Below are positions 11,566 to 21,098 of a stretch of DNA of 64,000 nt, one piece after another. The notes beneath the pieces were generated by a model, which saw only the letters and a program-made list of their open reading frames with translations, had not been told where the DNA came from and searched no databases. Position numbers and translations under genes: made by a program. The stretch is taken from assembly GCA_004369085.1 (NCBI GenBank), contig ML210199.1:80713-144712 (forward strand). The letters are read 5' to 3'. Numbering within the stretch: position 1 is the first letter of the stretch; the number at the start of each line of letters is the position of its first letter. The stretch is from Coprinopsis marcescibilis. Lineage: Eukaryota > Basidiomycota > Agaricomycetes > Agaricales > Psathyrellaceae.

Positions 11566-14312
11566 GCTACAAACTGCATAGACTCAACAAGAAATCGGGT
11601 TCTTCACATGTCTGTAATGCGAGAGCAAACCGTGCAGCCGAGAGTGCGGTAGTTGAGAGAAAGGGGGAGGGTAGTTGTGCGTATCAACCAATGGTGATGG
11701 CGGAGAGGTAGACGTAAGAAGGATACAATGAACTGTGATGGTGGAGAGGTAGATGTAAGAAGAATACAGCGAACCGTGATGATCGGGTCTGAGACTACAG
11801 GTGTGGGCACTGCCTTCATACCAACGCACACGAGTGATGTTGAGATCAGACACAAGAACCAAAGGCTCTGAAGAGGGGGAACGATGAGGAAAGAGAGAAA
11901 GAGATGGATTGAGAGGAGTAGGGAAGGTACAAAGTAGCAAGAGACCCGTAGGTAGGTAACTGGGTCCAACCTGTATTGGTGGACTCAGTCTTTTATACTC
12001 AAATTTCCAGTAAATTCTGGGAATTTGTACAAATACTATAAAATATTGGATGTCGGAAGGGTACCATGTGGAAGCAAGAGGAAAAAGAGTCTGATGCTTG
12101 AGTGAGCGTGTAAGAGAGAAAAGAGTCGGTGTGACATGCTTTAATTAGCACATGTTGCGTGTTGTGTGATCAAAGGGTGCTTGGCTCTTGGACGCCAAGC
12201 GAACAGATATGAGCTGGCTGCTCTCAGCCTAGCTTGTGTCTCCACAAGGGAATATGCAAGCTGGCTTCAACAGCTTCCCTGAGACGCACACATGCAATAA
12301 ATACTGTGTTTACTTCGAACTATCACCCTTTTAAAACATACTTCTCAATAGCCCTACTTAATTTGAACAGACTCACCGCTTCACTAGAAACCATGCATAT
12401 CCCCATAGTACTAGTCACCCATTTAATAGTGTTCAGCCCTGGCTACATGTTTTCAATATAAAAATCCTGGACACATAAATGGTGTTTGACAAGCCACTGG
12501 GCATTCCGCAGCGCACGCTGAAACTTGAACTGTTACCAACTTGATCTCAAAGTGGTCACAAGTTTGCCTGAAGTCCTCTTGACAGAACTTGTGACTTTGC
12601 CAAGCTGATATGCATAATTATAATCACCAAATATGAAATATCAAGCGGTGTCTGGGGTCGCACCTTGGCAAATGCGCCGGGAGCTGATCCCATCAGAAGA
12701 ACATAGCATGATAGTCCAGTCAACCATACAATAGGGTCCGCTGCCTGAACATGGGCTTGTTTGGGCGTGCTGCCTGCTTTGAATCGGATTATTTATTTGA
12801 ATTATCCACATTTTACTTTTATTTAAAAACACTGTAATTCAATCCATTCTTGTACATAGTTACATGTCAAGTCTGTATACTATAGCTACAACAAATCCAT
12901 ATTCAACTCTACTATCGAGAACCCTGCCCAAGTCAAGCCCTTCAATCTTGCCACCTCACAAACCTCTAAGATTTCATGACTGCTGGCATATCGTCAATAC
13001 TGCAATTTCAAGTTAGATGGGAATATGTACAAAGACTATTGAAGAAACTTACTCAGCTGTAACCTTTTCCCAAAGAGTCTTCCTCTGACACAATCCCCAC
13101 TGTTGGCGGCCAAGCTGTTGGTTAATGATGGTCAGCAGAGAAAATCAATATAAGAAGACAGAAAATCACTGACATTAGCGAATTGAGATGGGAGCACTGA
13201 GCTCTGAGTGACAGAACACTTAAAAGACCGCTCACACTGGCTGCAGAATGAGCAAGAAGGATCAAAGAAGGCTGGTTGTTTCCAAGTTCACACATTCACA
13301 CTTTGTGACTGCCCAAGTTCAACCAATGCTCACATGACCAAACCAAACAAACAAATGGCACCCATCTTGCACCCGTTGCAATCAGAGGGACTGGAATATT
13401 TTCAAGTTTGTGCTTTTCAAGGCTGGTCCCCTCAGCGCTCAGCGCTCAGCATGACATTCAAAATACTAAACAAAGCATGTAAACAGCAGAAGTGAACATT
13501 AATTTCCAGATTTATCATCTCCTCAGCAACTCCTCAGTCATTTTATCATATATCCACAAGTGCAAAAACCACCAACTGAGTCACCTGCCTTTTCTCTGAA
13601 TGTGGAGTGCGCTCCTGACAACTCCTGACCAGGTTAAGGCGTTGTGGGGAATCCAGTGCTGGACCAACTATAAAAGGCATGCTTACAAGTGATGTGGACA
13701 TGCCCACTCCAAATGGTTTCCTTTTGGAGGTTTTCTGACAGCGATGGATGTGGCCTCACTCCTGGACGGCATGAATGCATAAATCTACAGCATCGTCATG
13801 ACATCTTTGGATCACAATGTCATGACGGCAACTTCAGTGTTTGGCCGTGTAGCATACATAGTAAAAATAAAAACACTAGTGCCTTTCAAACTTTTGTCAT
13901 ATGTGATTAAATAACCAGACTCCCCAGTTGGATATGTAAATATAGTCCTTCACTAAAGATTGAAAACAAACAGAAAAGAAAAAAAAAAACATTAGATTAT
14001 CAAGAAGTTGACTAGTCGGAGATAAAGGTCCAACTTCCAGGGACAACATGCAACAATTCTCTTCAAACTTATGCTGCACATTGAAAACACTGCTCTGGGT
14101 GTTGGGGTAATTATATAGTGAGCTTTTTCAAATATGTACTTTTTTGTTGGGGCAAAACCCATAAACTTGTGTTGTTGCCATTACAGTTCGCAGCAAACAA
14201 AGCCGAACTTCACTGTTGTGGCAGTGTTGCTTGTCCATCAAGAAGGCTTAGTAATATAGGTGCAGACTGGGTTTCCCACTGATAGCCATAAGCTGTCAAT
14301 GTGACACAATTA
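11566..14312. other. gene-free stretch, possible LTR-like promoter
   Basis: No convincing coding region was found in about 2.7 kb. The complementary strand at about 11600-12000 has TATAAAAG (at 11990-11997) followed by a long pyrimidine-rich leader, as in many LTR promoters, but paired LTR ends and target repeats were not found. A 41-bp tandem repeat lies inside. The last 45 bases (from about 14270) resemble the empty-site copy near 27845. Confidence 0.35.
11694..11775. repeat. 41-bp tandem repeat, two copies
   Basis: Units 11694-11734 and 11735-11775 both begin gtgatgg and contain ggagaggtag followed by gtaagaa; they differ at a few positions. A partial third start (gtgatg) follows. Confidence 0.75.
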
Positions 14313-14322
14313 GCAAAGACCC

Positions 14323-14417
14323 AGGCTCCTAAACCAGCCGCTCGTTCTTGCATCTTCACTGTCCCTGTACCACAGATGATATTTGTACAATATTTGTCTA
14401 TGCTGATTGCTAATGCA
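14323..14417 (+). repeat. left terminal inverted repeat
   Basis: It starts aggctcctaaaccagccgct and pairs with the reverse complement of 20537-20633, with a few substitutions and small gaps, including one 1-bp difference at gatatttgtac. Confidence 0.85.
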
Positions 14418-15153
14418 AAGCCCTGGAACTTTCCGTTCTTACAGTGCCACCAGGCATCAGCAAACTAACAATTCGCTTTTTCAGCTTTTAAAAGCTCAGA
14501 TAAGTCCAAAAAGGCGAAAAAAGGCGCAAAAGAGATGGAGCTGAAAGGTGGCAAAGTTTATGTATTGGTATTACAAAAGTTGGCATCACAATCGAGGTAT
14601 TATTTACGGAAAAAGTCCATAAAGCTCGTAAGTCCAAAAAGATAAGAAAAGCGAGCAAGTCTACCTGGCAGTGCTTGTTAACCCCCCACTAATCGTTGCT
14701 TGGGGATGCAAATACAACAGCCCAGACACATTTCATAGACCTCAGAGTACTTCAGTCTTTACATATACAGCAGTGGAGTGAAATACTGACAGCACATACA
14801 TGCTGAAGGGTCGCGCTTCTCCGCTTTTCACTTTTGCGCATCCCAAAAGCAGAAATGCGCTGAAAGTGGACATGCAGAGTGTCAATTTGCTGATTGGGTG
14901 ATGCGCAATGAGGCATGAATTGCCCATCCAAGGATACGCTGGCAAGAAGGTCACGCGTCGGGCAGCTGCATTTGGACAGCAGAGTCTCAAATGCTACGAG
15001 GCATGCCAGAACGCGTTGGGATCCTTATCCATCCCGCCATCGACCTGGCACCATCGCTGCCTGACGTATACAGTCTTTTGCTTTTCTTTCTCTCTTCCCT
15101 GAACAGAACAGACCATTTGAATACATACTCCCATTTTCTGATACACGCACACG
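14418..15153 (+). promoter_or_regulatory. element leader, untranslated
   Basis: About 740 bases separate the left TIR from the Gag start. It holds short A-rich repeats such as aagtccaaaaag (about 14505 and 14632) and a pyrimidine tract just before the ATG at 15154. The 5' end of the transcript presumably lies here. No coding sequence was recognised. Confidence 0.4.
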
Positions 15154-16995
15154 ATGGTTAGCACTGGCGGAACACGAAAGACCCACACATCCCCAGAGAT
15201 CATCCGGCAACTGAAATCCATGACCCTGCTCGAAAGGCTCTCTCTGAACAAGATCACCGAGGCAGAGAACCACAAGAAGGTTATTCAGACAAAGAATCGC
15301 AACAGCATCGCATCATTGGTGACAATCACCCCATCCGAAATTGATAACTTGAAAGACCCGTCCTTTTTCGAATTAGTCAAGGAGTTTTGCTCCACAAAGC
15401 TCAAGATCAAGCTGCTCCCCTTCCACAAGAAGGCCACAGCAGACAGAGAGCTGGAGAAAAAGAGGAAAGCGGACAAAGATGGGGAGGACGATAGGTCAGC
15501 CAAGAGGGCTAACTACCAGATCTCAGCCAATAACAAGACTGAGTGGACGGAGGGTGACGACGCCCTCACCAACATCAAAATTCCCGATTTTCTCCTCATC
15601 ACTGATGCCAACTGCCCACTACCGCTTTCTTGGTTCACCCCCAAAAGGTTCAAGTGGATTTGTAAGAACCACCAAAAGTTCCCAGCACCCATGGCACTCA
15701 AGTGCGACTCCGCTGGCAACAAGATCACCACCTTTGTCCTCGATGTCAACAAAATCCTTGCCAACTCCTGGTTTTCCATCCTACATGGCTCCAAATACCC
15801 AATGAACATTGTGGAGTTCCAGGCTGCCGGAGAAAACTACACCTATTTCCAAAGCCTGCGTGACGCCGACAAGGAGAACCCGGTGAATCGAAACTACTGG
15901 GAAAAACATTTCAGAACTTACCTCGAAAAACCAGACAGAATCAAATACTTCGAAACCTGGCTCCCAATAGATGCAGAGATGAGGGAGGAGAGACGCCTCA
16001 AGCAGGCCTCTTTCAACCCCACCTACTTCAACTGCCAATGGGCACGTTGCAAGAACATGTTTGAGGCCACAGAGAGGGCCAAGGAGATGATCCAGGAAGT
16101 GGAGAGGAAGCATGAGACGAAGATGGAGGAGATCAGGAGGCAGATGGACGGCCCTAGGGGAGAGGGCTTGAGAGGAAGCTACAGCAGAAGGGGTAACAGC
16201 TGGGGAACCCAGTCCTTTCACGACAATGCAATGCCAGCAACCACATCCACCTCTGGCGAGCCAGCGCACTTCATATGCGTCTTATGTGGAAAGCGTGGCC
16301 ACAGTGCCCTTGCACACGGCGGCAAAGGCGAGAAGCACCCCAACCCATCTGGGCCAAATGATCAGGACGTTCACTCATTCACCCCAGAACTGATGCCGAG
16401 ATCTGTATCAACTGGAACATCACTGGGAACATCTCAGAGAAATGCAAGGCCCACGGCACACACCAAGCACACATCTGCTCATTCTGCAGCTCCAGCGAGC
16501 ACCATGCCACCAGCTGGGCCTGCAGAGCCAAACCCGCTTGAGTGCTTCCTGGAGGCAGCAGCCCCGGAATGTCTCAAGTACCGAGACTTCAGTGATACCA
16601 TACATGAACGCACACCAGCATCCAATCCCACAGCACAAAAAGAGTTCAAGAAGGTTGTCTGCCCATACAATGCCAACGCCTTCGAGGACCTGATCCACAA
16701 GCACAACCTCAGCAATACCTACCCTGACCTCCCATGCCACCTCCAAGAGGGCTTCCCCATCGGCGAAATGCCCAACCTCAGAACCACCTTCATCCATCCA
16801 AACCACCCCTCCTGCCGCATGAATAACCAGGAGGTGAGAGACTATGTCGATGGCGAGGTCAAGGCAGGTCGGATGAGTGGTAAATACACCAAGGAGGTGG
16901 AGGACATCTGCAGGGGCCCGTTCTACGTGTCACCACTCATAGTGGCCACGCAGACACAGCAACCTGGTGTTCCAGACAAAAAGAGAGTCTGCTGA
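15154..16995 (+). CDS. Gag-like protein with zinc knuckle, start of RT polyprotein
   Basis: This 613-residue ORF is the longest open frame of the element. Residues 1-320 have a conserved-looking nucleocapsid-type region: basic KKRKADKDGEDD, then a Trp-rich part (WFTPKRFKWICKNHQKFP). A charged helix lies near 305-330. A zinc knuckle CVLCGKRGHSALAH (C-X2-C-X4-H-X4-H) is at about residue 377-390. A Thr/Ser/Pro linker follows. From about residue 500 the sequence is the region just before the reverse transcriptase core of DIRS-group elements (HPNHPSCRMNNQEVRDYV, then GPFYVSPLIV). The frame stops with TGA at 16993 inside what should be the RT entry (KKRVC, then HLSKES in the same frame). That stop is best explained as a CGA-to-TGA change. 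Confidence 0.75.
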   Translation: MVSTGGTRKTHTSPEIIRQLKSMTLLERLSLNKITEAENHKKVIQTKNRNSIASLVTITPSEIDNLKDPSFFELVKEFCSTKLKIKLLPFHKKATADRELEKKRKADKDGEDDRSAKRANYQISANNKTEWTEGDDALTNIKIPDFLLITDANCPLPLSWFTPKRFKWICKNHQKFPAPMALKCDSAGNKITTFVLDVNKILANSWFSILHGSKYPMNIVEFQAAGENYTYFQSLRDADKENPVNRNYWEKHFRTYLEKPDRIKYFETWLPIDAEMREERRLKQASFNPTYFNCQWARCKNMFEATERAKEMIQEVERKHETKMEEIRRQMDGPRGEGLRGSYSRRGNSWGTQSFHDNAMPATTSTSGEPAHFICVLCGKRGHSALAHGGKGEKHPNPSGPNDQDVHSFTPELMPRSVSTGTSLGTSQRNARPTAHTKHTSAHSAAPASTMPPAGPAEPNPLECFLEAAAPECLKYRDFSDTIHERTPASNPTAQKEFKKVVCPYNANAFEDLIHKHNLSNTYPDLPCHLQEGFPIGEMPNLRTTFIHPNHPSCRMNNQEVRDYVDGEVKAGRMSGKYTKEVEDICRGPFYVSPLIVATQTQQPGVPDKKRVC

Positions 16996-18477
16996 CACCT
17001 GTCGAAAGAATCTCGCCAAGCTGCCTCCGTCAATTCACACATTGCAAAGGAGGACTTCCCAACATGTTTCAACACCGCAATGAAGGTGGCCGACACCATG
17101 AGTACCAATCCTTCCAAAACCATCCAGATTTCTGGCCATGGTTCAACAGGCATCCGCTCCTGCAGCCACACCTCATCTCCACCACGCATCCACCATGTGG
17201 CCATGCCCAGAAATCTGGCTGTCTTCCCATTTCGAGACACCAGATAACCAAAACCCAATGTCAGATCTTTGCTGCATTGCCTGGCACACAGGCATGCACC
17301 CTGGACATCGCAGAATTCCACCGAACGTGCCCAGCACACCCATCCCACAAGTGCTGGCTCGTCATTCAAATCAACAAAGACGAATTCTATATTGACCATT
17401 GTGTTCCTTTTGGCACCCGAAGTGTGAGCGGCATAGCAGGAATGGTTGGTAACTGCGTCATCGATATATGGGAGGCTGAGAAGGTAAAACCGACTTTCAA
17501 ATATGAAGACGACATCACAGTTCTCCGAACACCCTCGACATCTGGCAACTACATTGAAGGAGAATTCAGATATGACTACGATGGACCTGAGGCAATGCGA
17601 CGGATCAAAGGGCTCAAAGTCCCATGGCACCCCGAAAAAGGCGATGGTATCTTCAGGTCCAAGTTCACCTACATTGGCTTCCTTTGGGACATTGAGGAGA
17701 AGACTGTCACCTTACCTGAAGAGAAGAGGCTGAAATTCCTCGAATGATCACGGCAGTTCCTGGAAGGATTCGAAGGGGTCTGCCAATGCACCCTAAACAA
17801 CGTTGAGAAAATCCATGGCTCCCTTTGCCATGTATCATTTGTATACATCGAAGGTTGTAGTTGACTCGCATCGCTCACCAACTTCTCTACCAAGTTCCAT
17901 GGCAACAGATTCCTGAAGCTGTACATCCCCGACCCTGTCATCCAGGACCTAAAATGGTGGATGTCAAAACTTGCCTACCCCTCGTTCATGAGATCTATCC
18001 ACAATCGAGGCCCACCCCAGGACATCAACTTGTTCCTTGACACCTCCACATCATGGGGGATCGGAATCATGATAGGTGGTAAGTGGGCGGCGTATCATCT
18101 CCAACCAGGCTGGAAGATCACAGGTAGAGATATCGGATGGCTCAAGACCATTGCCATCGAGTTGGGTATATTTCCTGGAGGCACTTGGACACCGAGACTG
18201 CCACTTGCTCATCCACTCAGACAACCAAGGCACCATTGGTGCAGTCACAAAAGGCCATAGCCCCAACCACCACCTCAATGCCAGTGTTAGGCGCATATAC
18301 GACACTATTGTAGCACTGGGCATCTCTCCCACACTTGTATATGTCCGATCTGAGGAGAACCCAGCAGACCCTATTTCCCGTGGGATCCTGGGATCAACCA
18401 CCAACCACCTTGACATTGAACCACCACTTCCCCCTGAACTCGACGAAGCTATCCAGTATGTCTCGCCTTGCTGACAC
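16996..18477 (+). pseudogene. reverse transcriptase and RNase H region, broken
   Basis: The RT core is recognisable in pieces. The entry HLSKESRQAASVNSHIAKEDF continues the Gag frame. A shifted frame then gives CTLDIAEFHRTCPAHPSHK (motif A aspartate), VPFGTRSVSG, and KYEDDITVL as motif C (YEDD for the usual YxDD). Frames break near 17110-17260, at TGA 17745, at a stop near 17862 and by a shift near 18170. RNase H-like sequence follows: DTSTSWGIGIMIGGKW, then HLLIHSDNQGTIGAV and VYVRSEENPADPISRG, ending at 18474. No full-length enzyme can be read, so this copy would need another element to supply RT. Confidence 0.7.
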
Positions 18478-18642
18478 TAAGGACATAAAGGTCGAAAGAC
18501 CCAGTTTCTTTGGCGTAGTGGCAAGGGCCATGTTTACAAACCACCACCAGGAACCAACCACAAAAAGCGAGTCCTTGCCTGCCTGCCCACAACCATCCTC
18601 CACGCCAAAGGCGAATGAACTCTGATTGCACCCCTACCTCCC

Positions 18643-19904
18643 ACGAAAAGCCAAAACAGGCAACGAAACCAACCCCAACGATTTACGACCAAAAGTCCCA
18701 GCCAGACAACGCATCCTAGACTGGAACACTACCTTCAGTGAAAATGCCAAGAAGGAACTCATTGCACACTTTCCCGAGGAACTCTTCGATCTCGCCTGAG
18801 GCACCTTGTCACGCTCGCTCAGTGAGACCACTCTCACCACATACGCCGCAGGACCACTGTGCTTCACCCAGTTCTGCAACAGATGGAGCATTGACAAGGA
18901 CAACCGCATGCCAGCCAGTCCCATCCTCCTCTCAGCTTTCCTTGGAAGCCATGCAGGTACTGTATCCAGTCCCACAGCCAAAAATTGGGTTGCTGGGATG
19001 CGCATGTGGCACATCATCAACAACGCTGAGTGGCACAGTGACCATGAATGGGTCCGCCTGGCTCTTCGCACTGCATGCAAGGAGGGCTCAAGGTTCAAAT
19101 GCCCCCTCCGCTCACCAGTGACCATCAGGCACCTTAGAGTGCTCAAAGTACGCCCAATAATGCCAAAACATCCATATACTACCCCTAACACAACTTAATG
19201 ACACACAGGAGCACCTCAGGACAAACGAGCCATATGGAGCTGCAGTGTTTGTGGTGGCCATTGTCACTTTCTTTGGCTGCCACCGACTAGGGGAGACCAC
19301 AGTCCCTTCCAACACTGGTTTCGACTCAAAACTCCATGCAACCCGAGCCTCCGAAATTACCTTCAGTACCACAGCTGATGGCATCGAGACAGTCGACATC
19401 TGTATCCCCTGGACGAAGACCACCAAGGAAGCTGGGGGCACCATCATCCTCACCGCCCATGGTGACGACATATGCCCAGTCGAAGCCCTCAAGAACCACC
19501 TCAAAATTAACAACCTTCCCAAGGAAGCCTCCCTCTTCGCTTATAGAAAGAATCCAGTATCCAACAAGGACCTCAACAACACAATTCCCTGGGTCCACAT
19601 GCACAAGCAAGACTTCCTCAAGATGGTCAACCACTTCTGGACCTTCCACAGCTTGGGTGCTATCAATGGTCACAGCTTCAGAATCGGAGGCACAGTTGCC
19701 CTGCTCCTAGCTGGAGTACCACCCAAGATGGTTGCTGCCACAGGGGGCTGGACATCCCTGGCCTTCCTGGGATACTGGCGCCGCATTGAGGACATTGTCA
19801 CTGCAGCCACATCGCAAGCATACAGACAGAAAACCATCACCGAAATCGGTGTCGCCTTCGAAAAATTCAGAATCCAGCAAAATCTTCCAGTCTCTAGTCT
19901 ATAA
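18643..19904 (+). CDS. tyrosine recombinase of the element
   Basis: This is an integrase of the phage-lambda/Crypton/DIRS tyrosine recombinase class, which joins the element to the genome through a covalent Tyr-DNA link. The N-terminal core-binding part (about 18730-19147) includes TLTTYAAGPLCFTQFC. A 61-nt intron (19148-19208, GT-AG) keeps the frame, giving RVLKEHLRTNEPYG across the join. The catalytic part has the first Arg in GCHRLGET, the H-x-x-R box in GHSFRIGG, and a candidate nucleophile Tyr in FLGYWRR, so the R-H-R-Y set is present. One TGA (18797-18799) breaks the N-terminal end, in a place where CGA is likely. From 18806 on the frame is open. The catalytic domain is the best preserved part of the element. 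Confidence 0.75.
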
Positions 19905-20536
19905 GGGCACAGCCACATTTCCGCTAGCTTATCAATAGTTCCCAATTTCTCTTTCAACACTCTTGTGTCTCTTTCCCATGGCCTTATTCCTTTCTTTGCA
20001 AGTTCACTTCTGATCACCCTCACTTTCAAGATCTTGTAGTTAGCCATACATGCACCTACACTCAATAATCAATGTTCTCTCCCACCCACTTCAGCGGAAC
20101 ACTCTACCCAGGGGTACCAGCCCACCTCACCTGTGACAAGCCACCCTGCTAGTTATGAGCCTTCCGCTCTGACTGGCATGGCTGACTGGCTTGTCCCCAC
20201 AGTGAGCAGCCCAATGCCCAGACATTCTGGACCAGAGAACCGGGCCCTCAGTATCACACTGCTGAGAATCTCCCAGCAGGCTCCATGTGCCCTGCACACG
20301 GACCCTGCTGACATGCCTGGGCCTCCGGCCCCCGCACCCTTGGTACTCGGACTGACACTGAGTATCGTAGTCCTAACACCCTTGTTGCAGGACCTTCTGG
20401 AACTGACAACACCATCCAGAGTGGGATAAATCACAAACAGTTATTTATCACATCTCTCTACTCTCTTGACGTTCCCGCAGCCAGCTTATGCAACCGCTCT
20501 ATCGAGCACTGAACAGAAAGTTGCCTTTACCAAAAT
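19905..20536 (+). other. element 3' untranslated region
   Basis: About 630 bases lie between the recombinase stop and the right TIR. No further ORF was recognised. I looked for DIRS-style complementary regions and Ngaro-style split repeats here and found none by eye. Confidence 0.4.
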
Positions 20537-20633
20537 CATTAGAAATCAACATACATAGACAAATATTGTACAATATCATCTGTGGTACAGGGACAGTGAA
20601 GATGCGAGAACAAGCGGCTGGTTTAGGAGTCTG
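20537..20633 (-). repeat. right terminal inverted repeat
   Basis: It is the reverse complement of 14323-14417 and ends ggctggtttaggagtct, next to the 10-bp direct repeat. Confidence 0.85.
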
Positions 20634-20643
20634 GCAAAGACCC

Positions 20644-20800
20644 CTTGAAACGTAGCAGGACCAGCAATGCTGCATTATTAGATGGTGAAGGTCTGAATGC
20701 TAGTAGATTGCGGTATCACGAGTCACCAAGGCATGACCTGAAGACTGTACCGTCTGTCTCCTGCCATACGCTTTGGTTTCTTGTTGGGGGAACTACACGA
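20644..20800 (-). repeat. copy-1 remnant of the neighbouring gene's 3' end
   Basis: This matches about 27910-28010. On the complementary strand it encodes DGTVFRSCLGDS and a stop, close to GTIFGSCLGES at the end of the gene at 27958-28428. The similarity also runs past the stop. The original segmental duplication therefore reached into this neighbour, and its copy here is a fragment. Confidence 0.65.
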
Positions 20801-21098
20801 GCATCTGTGAATTGGAATTTGGATGAAGTCAGTGACGATGAAGTCATTCTTGACCTTGTCTTACCTCCTGTTTTGTCAAGCGGCTGTTCAACAAAACAGT
20901 GGTTGGGAGACTTGTAGTGGACACTGTCGAATGAGCTCAATGTCATCGAGCTTGAGTGACTGGTAATAGACAGTTGAGTGTTGTCCGGGACTGTGATGAC
21001 TCGGATGCATCCATGTCATTCTCACGATGTTATGCAGAGGCTTAATTTGATTCGCATCTTTGTAATTCTACAGTACGGATAATGTATTAACTATCTAC
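20801..21098. other. intergenic
   Basis: No feature was recognised between the duplicated gene tail and the WD40 end of the next gene. Confidence 0.35.

Larger units (their letters stand above)
14313..20643 (+). mobile_element. 6.3-kb TIR element with tyrosine-recombinase retroelement genes
   Basis: The element body is 14323-20633. Inverted repeats of about 95 bp close it (14323-14417 and 20537-20633). The 10-bp direct repeat gcaaagaccc sits just outside each end (14313-14322, 20634-20643). The duplicated locus has this 10-mer only once (27900-27909), so that is the empty site. Inside, in order, are a Gag-like protein with a zinc knuckle, a broken RT/RNase H part, and a tyrosine recombinase, which is the gene set of DIRS/Ngaro retroelements. 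Long TIRs with a 10-bp target duplication are more typical of Mutator-like DNA transposons. The element is thus either a DIRS-type unit with inverted ends or a retroelement nested in a MULE-like shell. Confidence 0.8.

Noticed and set aside
11604..11969. A 121-codon membrane-like ORF on the minus strand
   Set aside because: Its hydrophobic look comes from a pyrimidine-rich strand and a tandem repeat; it has no motif and overlaps another equally long frame.
11585..12180. A solo LTR on the complementary strand
   Set aside because: TATAAAAG and a pyrimidine-rich leader look LTR-like, but I found neither TG...CA ends nor a target duplication, and no second copy in the window.
14323..20633. A clean DIRS element
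   Set aside because: The gene set fits, but the internal complementary region typical of DIRS was not found and a 10-bp duplication is present, so the type was left open.
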